Both the position numbers and the translations under genes were made by a program. From Streptomyces sp. DG2A-72 (GTDB lineage Bacteria > Actinomycetota > Actinomycetes > Streptomycetales > Streptomycetaceae), in assembly GCF_030499575.1 (NCBI RefSeq), contig NZ_JASTLC010000001.1:4860001-4924000 (forward strand): DNA of 64,000 bases, given 5' to 3'. The notes beneath the pieces were generated by a model. The model worked only from the letters and a program-made list of their open reading frames with translations, did not search any database and was not told where the DNA came from. Within the stretch, counting starts at the first letter, position 1; each line of letters opens with the position of its first letter. Of the stretch, positions 1 to 7,625 are shown piece after piece.

Positions 1-330
1 GTTCTCCCGGTCGCCGTCGAGACGATTTCGGAGAGCACCGAGGCAGCCCTCTCCATGCAGATGGCCACCTCCACCCGCAAGGACATGGACGCGTCCCTGC
101 CGGAGATCGTCGGGCACCTCAACCTTCTACTCGGTGAGGATCTGGGGGCGAACGAGGACGAGGACGTGCGGGAGTTGTTCCGCAAGGGGTACCGGCTCAT
201 CGACTTGCAGAACCGTCCGACCGCGGAGACTCCGTCGTTCGGCGTCTTCATCTACCTCCGGGATGTTGCCGACATCACGCGCAGGCTCCTGTGGATCTAC
301 ACACAGCGCCACGGGCTCGGTGCCCCGTGA
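1..330 (+). CDS. 3' part of a small actinobacterial protein (DUF6415-like)
   Basis: The frame is open from the first base of the window, so the start may lie to the left; an internal ATG at 55 is possible. The visible 109 residues are mainly helical and acidic, with a GHLNLLLGED helix and a C-terminal helix ending in YTQRHGLGAP. This resembles small Streptomyces DUF6415 proteins, but I recognise it only weakly. Its TGA overlaps the GTG start of the NUDIX gene (GTGA), so the two are probably translated together. No function can be given. Confidence 0.5.
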   Translation, partial: VLPVAVETISESTEAALSMQMATSTRKDMDASLPEIVGHLNLLLGEDLGANEDEDVRELFRKGYRLIDLQNRPTAETPSFGVFIYLRDVADITRRLLWIYTQRHGLGAP

Positions 331-869
331 GTGTCCGGGAGGACCAGATCGTCCGGGAGCTGTCCCACTACATCCACGAGCACCCTGACGAGCAGATGGC
401 GCTGATGCCGGTGTACGACGCCGCCCGCGACCACGCACAGCGCGGGACCTGCAGCCACAGCCGGCGCTGCCCCTTCGTGACGACGGGCGCGGTCGTCGTC
501 GACGAACGCAATCGCGTCCTGTCCCTGCGGCACGAAGGAGCCTATGCCCTCGCCGAAGCGGAGCCGGAGGCACAGGACGACTCACTCAGCGAGGCCGCCC
601 TGCGTCTGTTGACCGAGGCAGTCGGCATTCGCGAAGTATGGACGGAGCCCGACAGCGATGGCCCCTTCCTGATCGACGTGACCAGAGCGGGGCAACACAG
701 GTACGGCCCCCGCCTCCGGATCGGCTTCAGATACCTCTTCCGGGCCCACTCCGGCGCCATCGCTCCGATGGTGATCGAAGCCGGCGCAGCGGCCTGGATG
801 CCCCTTGGGGAGATCGGTATCCCGTCAGTCCGCGACCGCCTTCACGGCCACCTGGTCGGTGCCCCGTGA
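327..869 (+). CDS. NUDIX-like hydrolase
   Basis: A 180-residue protein. The GTG start at 327 overlaps the previous stop. The strand order TTGAVVVDERNRVLSLRH followed by a helix (SLSEAALRLLTEAVGI) and later FRYLFRAH and WMPLGEI matches the NUDIX fold, whose members hydrolyse nucleoside diphosphates linked to another group. The NUDIX box is degenerate: the catalytic REXXEE glutamates appear as LLTEAVGI, so activity is doubtful. An N-terminal extension with HPDEQMALMPVYDAARDHAQRGTC precedes the domain. The GTGA overlap at 866 couples it to the next reading frame. Confidence 0.7.
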   Translation: MSVREDQIVRELSHYIHEHPDEQMALMPVYDAARDHAQRGTCSHSRRCPFVTTGAVVVDERNRVLSLRHEGAYALAEAEPEAQDDSLSEAALRLLTEAVGIREVWTEPDSDGPFLIDVTRAGQHRYGPRLRIGFRYLFRAHSGAIAPMVIEAGAAAWMPLGEIGIPSVRDRLHGHLVGAP

Positions 870-952
870 GCCCCCGAAACCAACAACTCTGCTACGTGGC
901 AAGCCTCTCGGCACTCGACGGTTCGATCCTCCTGGCCATCTGGAGAGGCTGA
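866..952 (+). CDS. 28-residue coupled micro-ORF
   Basis: GTG at 866 overlaps the NUDIX stop, and the TGA at 950-952 is followed immediately by the ATG of the next gene at 953. The predicted peptide is hydrophobic in its second half (LSALDGSILLAIWRG). Perfect stop-start contacts on both sides suggest translation, either as a peptide or as a relay that carries ribosomes to the next gene. No homology is recognised. Confidence 0.4.
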   Translation: MSPRNQQLCYVASLSALDGSILLAIWRG

Positions 953-1192
953 ATGTACGAGCGCCGCACCACCGAACCAACCTCCGTTCCTCCCCTCGGC
1001 ACCATCCCCGGTTACAGGCAACCAAGCGATGTCCACATAGGCGATTTCGTTTTCCTTGACGGGTTGTACCTGCGGGTCCGCGACATGAGGTCCGCCGGCA
1101 CCGCGGGGCACCGGGTTCTGATCTTCGACGGGCACTCCCCGTGGGTCATGAAGGAGTCGGCGACCACGTATCGGCCCGTCGAACTCCTCTGA
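953..1192 (+). CDS. Small conserved hypothetical protein
   Basis: A 79-residue protein starting directly after the previous stop codon. It has a beta-rich core (VHIGDFVFLDGLYLRVRDM, HRVLIFDGHSPWVM), suggesting a small barrel of the kind found in short Streptomyces accessory proteins. There is no catalytic motif, signal peptide or membrane segment. It closes the four-frame coupled series that begins at the left edge. Function unknown. Confidence 0.55.
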   Translation: MYERRTTEPTSVPPLGTIPGYRQPSDVHIGDFVFLDGLYLRVRDMRSAGTAGHRVLIFDGHSPWVMKESATTYRPVELL

Positions 1193-1252
1193 CCCGAAGC
1201 CCCATTCAGCCATCACGAGAACTATCACCTCACGCCAGCGAGGAGCTTCGCC

Positions 1253-1660
1253 ATGCACTTCCGCAAGATCCACGGAGCGGGGAACGACTTCGTCCTGTTA
1301 TCCGACCCCGCGCCGAACAACGAGAAGGACTGGCCAAAGGAGGCCGAGCGCCTCTGCGCCAGACGAACCGGCGTAGGCGCGGACGGCCTCGTCATCAGCA
1401 GCCTGATCAGCATCAGCCCGGCCGTCCTCGAAGTCGGCTGCTTCAACGCTGACGGCTCGATCGCGACGATGTGCGGCAACGCTCTGCGGTGTACTGCCTG
1501 GGCCGCACACCATGACCACGGCTTCCGCGAGATGAGCCTCCGCCCGAGGGGACAATCCGCATCCACAGACTCCGACACGGCCACGCAGCCAGCCGAGCGA
1601 CACCGGCCCCTGATCGGCACGTCGCGTGGGCCCGGATGCACGCCTGACCAGGCAGAACAC
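1253..1660 (+). pseudogene. Truncated diaminopimelate epimerase-like gene
   Basis: The first about 100 residues follow DapF closely: FRKIHGAGNDFVLL, TGVGADGL and NADGSIATMCGNALRC, including the first catalytic Cys in MCGN. DapF interconverts LL- and meso-diaminopimelate. After the CTAWAAHHDHG segment the frame degenerates, and homology-like pieces are spread over two frames. The C-terminal half with the second catalytic Cys is missing; a normal DapF is about 280 residues. The break lies just before the first tRNA-Ser fragment, so integration or deletion at that site probably removed the 3' end. It is likely a paralogue, not the housekeeping copy. Confidence 0.65.
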
Positions 1661-1784
1661 TGGGCACCTTGGTCTCAGTTCTGGTCTCATTCACCCCCGT
1701 CCGGCACCGTCCAGGAGCGCCGCCATCACCCGTTCCACCCCAGGTCAGAACGCCCCCGCCCCCCGCCGAACCCCCGGACGAACA

Positions 1785-1838
1785 TTTGGAAAGCGTGTTG
1801 GGGGCAACCCCTCACGAGTTCGAATCTCGTATCCTCCG
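1785..1838 (+). other. tRNA-Ser(GGA) 3' half, att-like copy 1
   Basis: From the anticodon loop (GGA at 1788-1790) through the variable arm, T-arm (GAGTTCGAATCTC) and acceptor strand (ATCCTCCG) this reads as the 3' half of tRNA-Ser(GGA). The 5' half is absent: the bases before the anticodon do not pair with AGCGTG, so it cannot be a functional tRNA. This is the expected product of tyrosine-recombinase integration at an anticodon loop. About 110 bases upstream are two short direct repeats (TCTCAGTTCTGGTCTCATTC) related to those at the other copies, possibly integrase arm sites. Confidence 0.8.
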
Positions 1839-1862
1839 CAGCCGCCTGAACAGGCGAAACGG

Positions 1863-1892
1863 AGAGCCGAGCCGCGATTGCGGCTCGGCTCT
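1863..1892 (+). terminator. tRNA-type intrinsic terminator
   Basis: A perfect 13-bp stem (AGAGCCGAGCCGC / GCGGCTCGGCTCT) with a GATT loop, followed by TCGG. It lies 25 bases after the tRNA-Ser fragment and was presumably carried along with the tRNA 3' flank. The same downstream flank, in variant form, follows copy 2. Confidence 0.75.
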
Positions 1893-2021
1893 TCGGCGTG
1901 GACTGGTTGCATTTTGGGTTGCGCTTACAGCTGACATTCAGGACATCTCGGCGAACAGCCCAGCGCACGCTTCCGCATCACGGCGGCTCGCCAGCACCAG
2001 CTGTGGCGGACCCTACGGAAC

Positions 2022-2178
2022 CTGGCGGTAGATGCCGCGACGGTTACCGACGGCCAGGATCCACACGGCGATGAGTTGGCCGTCCTAGACGGTGTAGACG
2101 ACACGGTGGTAGCCGCCCCTGAGCCGCTGGCGCAGGTTCCGGTCGGCCCCGCGCGTTGCAGTCGAGGCGGGCCACAAG
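2022..2178 (-). pseudogene. relE/parE-type toxin remnant
   Basis: Read on the minus strand, the sequence gives NLRQRLRGGYHRVVYTV, then a TAG stop (2085-2087), then DGQLIAVWILAVGNRRGIYR. This is the C-terminal half of RelE/ParE mRNA interferases (family pattern RGGYRVVYTVDDG...VLAVGHRR.VYR). The in-frame stop and lack of an N-terminal half or an antitoxin gene make it a dead relic. Confidence 0.6.
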
Positions 2179-2319
2179 CCGCCAACGCTCACTGGGGGGA
2201 CCCAGCCCTCATGCGGCACCCGCCAACCATGGGGGTACGCCATTCTTGAACCCGGCGCCGAGATTCCGGCCCCGCTGCGACTCCCTGGTATGACGAGATT
2301 GCATCCCGCGTGCAGTCCC

Positions 2320-2915
2320 GATCAACGCTGATGTCATGGCTGGGCAGCCTCGACGGCTCTCGTCTGGCACGCCTGCTCGGGAGCGCGAGGGGACGCCATG
2401 CCCCCTCCGAAGCCGCGGTAGGCAGGGGAACTGGCGGACCGTCTTCAGCGCCCCGGGGTCGGTGGCCTTATGCCTGCCACGGCTCGAGCTGCCCCACCTC
2501 CGGGTGGCCGAGGCTCTGTCAGCGCCGGGTGCGCCTGCGTCGCGCGATGCCCTGGCGGAGCTGCTGCGGCGGCGGACGAACTGGACGCCGTGCTGGAAGT
2601 GCTGGCCGATCATGCTCTGGCCTGGCCGGACGGCGCGGGGAAGCTCCGCATGGCCGGATCGCTGCTCCAGACATGGGACGCGCCCCTGGCGCTGGATGCT
2701 GCGCTGGAGCAGCTGCTCGCGGGCGCGACCTCCGACGAACTGCGCGGCATGCTGGCGGCACTGGGCGTCAAGCCGCCGAGCACCAAGCCGCCGCGACTGG
2801 CCGCACTCGTGGAACACCACAGCAACCGGGAGCGGGTCGTCGCGGTGGTCGCGACAGCCCCCGGCGACGGCCCGGAAGCTGCTCGTCAAGCCAAGCCGCG
2901 GCCGTGCCAAGCCAG
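2320..2915 (+). pseudogene. Frameshifted XPB/Ssl2-type helicase-associated protein
   Basis: Three frames in succession give one recognisable Streptomyces helicase-associated domain: SWLGSLDGSRLARLL, then SVALCLPRLELPHLRVAEAL, then DELDAVLEVLADHALAW with SDELRGMLAALGV and a terminal HHSNRERVVAVVATAP. At least two frameshifts separate the pieces, and no helicase motor follows. The length is a fraction of the usual protein of more than 700 residues. It sits between the first tRNA-Ser fragment and the next cargo gene, consistent with decay of an older insert. Confidence 0.55.
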
Positions 2916-3198
2916 TCGTAGTCCATCCTGTTCGGCGCTGCCGGCCCCTGTCTCGCACCAGGCGCCTGGTGGGCGCTGGACCGGGGACTCCTGATCCAGG
3001 ACCGTGACCGCTGCAGTCCGGCCCGTTTCCCATAGGCCGAGTGCCACCTGTCGAGTACCGCTACTCATGCCCACATATCGTTGTGCCGCCAAACATAGTT
3101 CACTCGATTAGGGAAGAATTCCAGCAGAAATCTTCGAAGCGCAGTGCCGCGACCCATGATTTTCCGTAGGCCCGATCCGACGGTGCGAGAGGAAAACC

Positions 3199-4188
3199 AT
3201 GCGCGATGTCTTCGCTCTCATCACTGAACGAGTTCTGCGCGACTGCGGCGGAGAGCCCATCTGCGCGCATGTGGGCGATGTTCAAGTGTGTGCAATCAAG
3301 AGCCATCCCACATATCAAGTTTTGCGCGACAAAGTTCGACTTGGTCGATCGAAATCCGTAGCAAGCTTGCGGCTCTGGGAGTCCGTGGGAACTTTGGCAA
3401 GAGAGAGTGACCGCCAGGAGCGAGAAAAATGGTTGATGATCCTGCTGGATCTACTGACCCCATACTTTGGGGGATGGTCGAAAGAGTTGGCGCGAAAATG
3501 GCACTACGATGTCTCTGACATCAGGTCTGCGATGGTGGAAGGCGCCCTGGAGGCATGGTTCTCCAGGGCAAGTGGCACGCCTTCCAAAAGACTGCTGGAC
3601 ACCATGATGACTCGCGCGTTCACCAGCGCTCGTGAACTGGTGGAATCCGGAAGCTCGGAAACATGTGCAACAGGTGCGGAGTGTTTGATTGCTGATGCCG
3701 CGCATGAGGAAGATTCCACGCTGCGCGCCTCGTCGATCATTGACGCCAGCACGGTGCGGGATCCGGAGGCCGATGAGAGAATTCGCGGGGAGCGCACAGG
3801 CGCCCTGTTGCAACGAATGGGAGTAATGGACCACGTCAAGACCCTTCATGACAAACTCCGCAGCGGTTGCCGTGATGAGGTAGATTCTCCTGCCATTACC
3901 CCAACACAGGCAGGGCGGTCATGGGTGGACGGGAAGAATCTTTACTATCGGATTTCTGATCTCCTGCCGCAATATGTTGGCTTCAGCGAGGCTGCCAACA
4001 TTATTGGCATCTCAGAATCGCAAGCATCAAAGATGGCCAGGAAGGGCTCCCTCCCCTTCAGAGTACTCTGGATTGGCAATAGCCGGGTCGTGTCGGTCAA
4101 GTCGCTTATGCACATCTTGGGCATCCAGGACTCCATCGTGCATCCCGATGATGTAGAAAATGGCGCTTCTCATGTCGGCGAAGAATAG
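3199..4188 (+). CDS. Putative DNA-binding protein with C-terminal excisionase-like HTH
   Basis: A 329-residue protein in DNA of clearly lower GC than its neighbours. An ATG-initiated frame follows GAGAGGAAAACC. The middle (LLTPYFGGWSKELARKWHYDVSDIRSAMVEGALEAW) recalls region-2-like helices of sigma factors and phage-type regulators. The C-terminal FSEAANIIGISESQASKMARKGSLPF followed by VVSVKSLMHILGI matches a MerR/excisionase helix-turn-helix with its wing. It probably binds DNA and may regulate an integrated element. No catalytic motif is seen. Its base composition and place between tRNA-Ser fragments suggest transfer. Confidence 0.6.
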   Translation: MRDVFALITERVLRDCGGEPICAHVGDVQVCAIKSHPTYQVLRDKVRLGRSKSVASLRLWESVGTLARESDRQEREKWLMILLDLLTPYFGGWSKELARKWHYDVSDIRSAMVEGALEAWFSRASGTPSKRLLDTMMTRAFTSARELVESGSSETCATGAECLIADAAHEEDSTLRASSIIDASTVRDPEADERIRGERTGALLQRMGVMDHVKTLHDKLRSGCRDEVDSPAITPTQAGRSWVDGKNLYYRISDLLPQYVGFSEAANIIGISESQASKMARKGSLPFRVLWIGNSRVVSVKSLMHILGIQDSIVHPDDVENGASHVGEE

Positions 4189-4746
4189 AAATTCGACGAA
4201 TGCTTTCGCTGCCAAGGTGGCCCAGTACTCTGCGGCTGCTTCGCCAGGCTCGACGGACAAGCCAAGGGCAGTGCCTGACACGGGTGATTGCGGCTCGGCT
4301 CTTCGGCATGGCAGATCTTCTGCCGCCCATTCGTCGCGTCGGCAGCGGCTTCGGTCTGCTGGGACGCTCCGTTGGAACCTCTGCCGCCCCCGACGGTCCT
4401 GATCAGCGGCAGTCCACCCACAGCGTCGCTCGCCTCACTGCGCGCCGCGAGCTACGGCCCTCATCGCCGAGACACCAAGGAAACGGTGCGTACCGAAAAG
4501 CGCCTGCCGCACAGGGTGGCCGCTGCTGCCCCGCCCCCGCGAAGGAAGGTCAGGCGGCGCCGCGGCCCCGAAGCACCGTCATCCCCGCGCCGCGGACAAG
4601 TCCGCCGACGCCGGCGTCCACCTGCTGGCAGAACCGGCTGCTCAAGGCCACGCCGAAGACACCCATCGTCGCCGGGTACGCGGCAACTGTCACCCTCTCC
4701 TGTATCCACAGCGTCACGAGCCTCATGCCCGAGCGAGATGGTATCT
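4189..4746. other. Gene-poor stretch with a scrap of the tRNA-Ser terminator flank
   Basis: I see no convincing gene in about 560 bases. At 4285-4306 there is an exact 22-base match to 1876-1897, the loop and right arm of the tRNA terminator of copy 1 plus TCGGC. It lacks tRNA and left stem arm. It looks like a deletion product of another tRNA-Ser integration site. The remainder is low-complexity GC-rich sequence. Confidence 0.55.
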
Positions 4747-4780
4747 ATAGGGATAGTATCGCCAAGGATACTATCCCTAT
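4747..4780. promoter_or_regulatory. Perfect inverted repeat, probable operator of the AAA ATPase gene
   Basis: ATAGGGATAGTATC and GATACTATCCCTAT form perfect 14-bp arms around GCCAAG. The right arm ends 11 bases before the ATG at 4792, so a bound protein or an RNA hairpin would block the ribosome binding site. It is very AT-rich for this genome. No repressor gene is adjacent. Confidence 0.65.
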
Positions 4781-4791
4781 CGGGAGTCTAA

Positions 4792-6213
4792 ATGCGTCGT
4801 TTCATCGGGCGGGAGCGCGAGCTGAACGTGCTCGGCAACGCCTTGCAGGCGGTTCACGACGCCGCCGGGTCGGCGAAACCCGGTCAGTGCATCCTCATGC
4901 GCGGACGGAGACGGGTCGGCAAGTCCAGCCTCGTCGAGGAGTTCATCCGGCGGACCGAGACGCCGTACCTCTTCTTCACCGCGGCGGGCGGCACGGCGGA
5001 GGACGAGCTGACGGAGCTGCTCGACGCCGTCGCCAGATCCACCCTGCCGGAGCGGGAACTGTTCTCGGAGGAGACTCCGGAGCAGTGGAACGCGGCACTC
5101 AGGCTGCTTGCGGAGATCCTGCCCGACGACACTCCCAGCGTCGTCGTCATCGACGAGGTTCCGTATCTCATGGACCGCATCGACGCCTTCGAGGGCATGC
5201 TCCAGCGGGCATGGGACCGGCTGCTCAGCCGCAAGCCGGTGCTTCTCCTCCTGGTCGGGTCCGATCTGTCGATGATGGAGGCGCTGAACAGCTACGACCG
5301 GCCCTTTCACCAGCGGGGCCGGGAAATGATCGTGGGGCCTTTGAACCCGGCCGACATCGGCGAAATGCTCGGCCTGTCTCCGGCGGCCGCGTTCGATGCC
5401 GCTCTGATCACGGGAGGTCTACCTCTGATCTGTGCCGAGTGGCGGGCCGGAGCGGATGTCTGGGAGTTCCTCCGCGACTCGCTGGACAACCCGATCTCGG
5501 CGCTGCTGGTCTCCGCTGAACGGTCACTGGCCGCGGAGTTTCCACCGCAGGCGATGAGCAGGGAAGTCCTGCGGGCCATCGGAGCCGGGGAACGAACCTT
5601 CACCAACATCGCTCGCGCGGCGGGCGGCATCGCCCACACCACTCTCACCCGAGCCACTGACGTCCTGACCCAGAAAAGGGTCGTGGCCGCCGAGCTGCCG
5701 CTCTCGCTCAGGCCGTCGAAGGAACGCCGCTACCGGGTGGCCGACCCCTACCTGCGCTTCTGGCTCGCATTTCTGGATCCGCACATGGCGGAGATCGAGC
5801 GGATGCGAGGGGATCTCACTCTGAGCCGCATCAAGGAGCAGTGGACGAGCTGGCGGGGCCGCGCGATCGAGCCCCTGGTCCGGGAATCCCTCGCCCGCCT
5901 CCTGCCGGACGGGCTCCTGCCCGCCGCCCCGACGATCGGCGGCTACTGGACCCGCAACAACGACGTGGAAATCGACTTGGTGGGCGCCGACCGGCAGCCG
6001 GTGGCCAAGCAGTTGCTCTTCCTCGGCTCGGTCAAGTGGTTGGAGAACTCCGCGTTCGACAGCCACGACCTGGCAGCACTGCAGAAGCACCGGGCGGCGG
6101 TCACCGACGAGCCAGTACCGCTCGTGGCGGTCTCCCGCAGCGGGATCAGATGTTCCGGTCTTCAGGCGGCCTACGGCCCCGACGAACTGCTCACCGCCTG
6201 GCGCAAGGTGTGA
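4792..6213 (+). CDS. AAA-type ATPase with C-terminal nuclease-like (DUF234-type) region
   Basis: A 473-residue protein. A P-loop GRRRVGKSSL (about residues 37-46) and Walker B VVVIDEVPYL define a STAND/AAA ATPase of the 'FIGRERELNVL' class found in mobile and defence contexts. A winged-helix-like section (REVLRAIGAGERTFTNIARAAG) and YRVADPYLRFWLAF precede a C-terminal EIDLVGAD...LGSVKW, the position of the DUF234 PD-(D/E)xK-like fold; the ExK motif appears as SVK, so nuclease activity is doubtful. It follows the perfect inverted repeat, and its stop is 70 bases before the second tRNA-Ser fragment. It is probably element cargo. Confidence 0.75.
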   Translation: MRRFIGRERELNVLGNALQAVHDAAGSAKPGQCILMRGRRRVGKSSLVEEFIRRTETPYLFFTAAGGTAEDELTELLDAVARSTLPERELFSEETPEQWNAALRLLAEILPDDTPSVVVIDEVPYLMDRIDAFEGMLQRAWDRLLSRKPVLLLLVGSDLSMMEALNSYDRPFHQRGREMIVGPLNPADIGEMLGLSPAAAFDAALITGGLPLICAEWRAGADVWEFLRDSLDNPISALLVSAERSLAAEFPPQAMSREVLRAIGAGERTFTNIARAAGGIAHTTLTRATDVLTQKRVVAAELPLSLRPSKERRYRVADPYLRFWLAFLDPHMAEIERMRGDLTLSRIKEQWTSWRGRAIEPLVRESLARLLPDGLLPAAPTIGGYWTRNNDVEIDLVGADRQPVAKQLLFLGSVKWLENSAFDSHDLAALQKHRAAVTDEPVPLVAVSRSGIRCSGLQAAYGPDELLTAWRKV

Positions 6214-6285
6214 GCAGAGCTGGGCTTCTGTGGTTGCAGTTCTGGTTGCCTTCGCCTCCGTCCGCTGCGGTCCGGGCAGAGACCG

Positions 6286-6324
6286 GGGGGCAACCCCTCA
6301 CGAGTTCGAATCTCGTATCCTCCG
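6286..6324 (+). other. tRNA-Ser 3' fragment, att-like copy 2
   Basis: Identical to copy 1 from GGGGGCAACCCC through the T-arm and acceptor strand to GCAGCCGCCTGAACAGGC, but the anticodon region is missing and replaced by GCAGAGACCG. About 45 bases upstream lies GTTGCAGTTCTGGTTGC, a pair of GGTTGC direct repeats also present at copy 3. The fragment cannot be a tRNA. Confidence 0.8.
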
Positions 6325-6348
6325 CAGCCGCCTGAACAGGCGAAACGA

Positions 6349-6379
6349 AGAGCTGGACCGCTCATTGCGGTCCGGCTCT
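6349..6379 (+). terminator. tRNA-type terminator, copy 2
   Basis: AGAGCTGGACCGC, TCATT loop, GCGGTCCGGCTCT. The stem differs from copy 1 by compensating changes (CCGAGCC versus CTGGACC), so the structure rather than the sequence was kept. TTCGG follows. Confidence 0.7.
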
Positions 6380-6501
6380 TCGGCATGCCTTGGCAGCATT
6401 CTGAATGTACGCCTTATTCACCCATCACGGGTTGGCCTGCGGCGGCTCTGGTCTCGGCGGATCCACGCGGATCTGTCCATGGTCCCGGGACGATGTCGCG
6501 G

Positions 6502-6903
6502 TCATAGCCCGATCATCCGGGCCTTGCTGCCGCACAGCCGGGTCATGTCATCGACATCCGACGTGAGGATGGCGACCGGGCCAGGCTGACGCAGGGCCGC
6601 TTCCGCGACGGTGGCGTCGATCGCGTACTTGCGTCCGTGCAGACCGGCGCCCTCGAGCAGTTGGGCCGCCGCCTTGGCCGCTGCCTCCGTGATCGGCTCC
6701 ACCTTGACCCGGGAGAGCGCCCATTGCAGTCGGGGCGGGTTCACCCTGGCGCGGCTCACCTCCACGATGGTGTTGGCGCTGACGACAAGGTCCGCTCCCA
6801 TGTCATGGAACACCTGGAACATCGCCAGAACCTTCCGGTCCTGCGCCACCCAGGCCGACAGCCCCTCGCTGTCCAGGACGACGGTCTCAATGTGCCCGCT
6901 CAC
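6502..6903 (-). CDS. vapC: VapC-like PIN-domain toxin
   Basis: A 133-residue PIN protein, a metal-dependent RNase that usually cuts tRNA or rRNA. Acidic residues fall at the expected places: Asp11 (VVLDSEGL), Glu48 (NTIVEVSR), Asp96 (YAIDATVAEAA) and Asp116 (LTSDVDD). The ATG overlaps the stop of the upstream RHH gene by 4 bases (ATGA), the usual antitoxin-toxin arrangement. It lies just inside the second tRNA-Ser fragment and may stabilise the element. Confidence 0.88.
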   Translation of the reverse strand: MSGHIETVVLDSEGLSAWVAQDRKVLAMFQVFHDMGADLVVSANTIVEVSRARVNPPRLQWALSRVKVEPITEAAAKAAAQLLEGAGLHGRKYAIDATVAEAALRQPGPVAILTSDVDDMTRLCGSKARMIGL

Positions 6904-7148
6904 GCGGCGCTCGTGCCGCCGGCGGCCGACGTCGTACCGAAGATCCGCGCCCGCGCCTCGGCCAGCTCTTCCTCACTGAAGGCACCGTGCTCGTCTGTGT
7001 GGCTGCGCAGGTCGGCCCCCAGGAGCTGGTGCCGGATCTGCCTGGCGACCGCTTCGGCCACGTAGCCGGAGATGTTGTCCGTGATCTTCTTCAGCTCCGC
7101 CACCTGCTTGGTGGGGAGTGTCACCGTGATGCGCGTGGTGTCAGCCAT
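6900..7148 (-). CDS. vapB: Ribbon-helix-helix VapB-like antitoxin
   Basis: An 82-residue protein. The N-terminal TTRITVTLPTKQVAELKKIT and a following helix are a ribbon-helix-helix DNA-binding domain; the acidic C-terminal half (HGAFSEEELAEARARIFG) is the likely toxin-binding arm. The ATG at 7148 was chosen because the RHH strand begins four residues later. It is expected to neutralise VapC and repress the operon at the palindrome just upstream. Confidence 0.85.
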   Translation of the reverse strand: MADTTRITVTLPTKQVAELKKITDNISGYVAEAVARQIRHQLLGADLRSHTDEHGAFSEEELAEARARIFGTTSAAGGTSAA

Positions 7149-7156
7149 AGCCGCAA

Positions 7157-7172
7157 GCATACTGCGGTATGC
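7157..7172. promoter_or_regulatory. Palindromic operator of vapBC
   Basis: GCATAC-TGCG-GTATGC, perfect 6-bp arms, ends 9 bases upstream of the vapB start. The position and size suit an RHH dimer site overlapping the promoter or leader. Confidence 0.55.
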
Positions 7173-7625
7173 GCGCTACGTGCTGTCTGTTCCCCGCAGT
7201 TGGTCCGGTCAGCGGCAGGGCGGCGGGACTGTCCGTTCGAGCAGGGGCTCAGCTGGGCAGTCGTACGACGCGCCAGTTCAGTGGGCCCAGCAGCGGTATG
7301 CCTCGATCCATTGCGAGCCCTCGGGGGCGGGTTCCGGCAGCGGCAGGTCCGGAACCCGGTGAGCTGGGCTCGTCCTCGCCGTAGGCGTCGACGGTGGCCT
7401 CTTCGGTCAACGCCTCCAGCGCGGCTGGGGCCCAGGTGCTCATGGCCTCACCGTAGCGCTGCACCGTACGGTTGAGGACCGGTGTGTTCAGCAGGGCGTA
7501 TCTGTCGTGGCGCCGTCGCCGGCAGTCAAGCCAAGGCTCGCGGTTGCCGGCGTGTGACGTTGCCTGGTGGGGTTCGGCAGTGAGCGGCCCAGGGGGAGGG
7601 CCGGCAAGCGACAGGGCGGAAGAGA
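7173..7625. other. Stretch without a convincing gene
   Basis: A short minus-strand frame (about 7440-7249) contains ALEALTEEATVDAYGEDE, which resembles the N-terminus of small Streptomyces proteins, but the rest is unlike any family I know and may be a relic. No operator or repeat was recognised. It should hold the promoter of the SNF2 gene at its right end. Confidence 0.35.
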
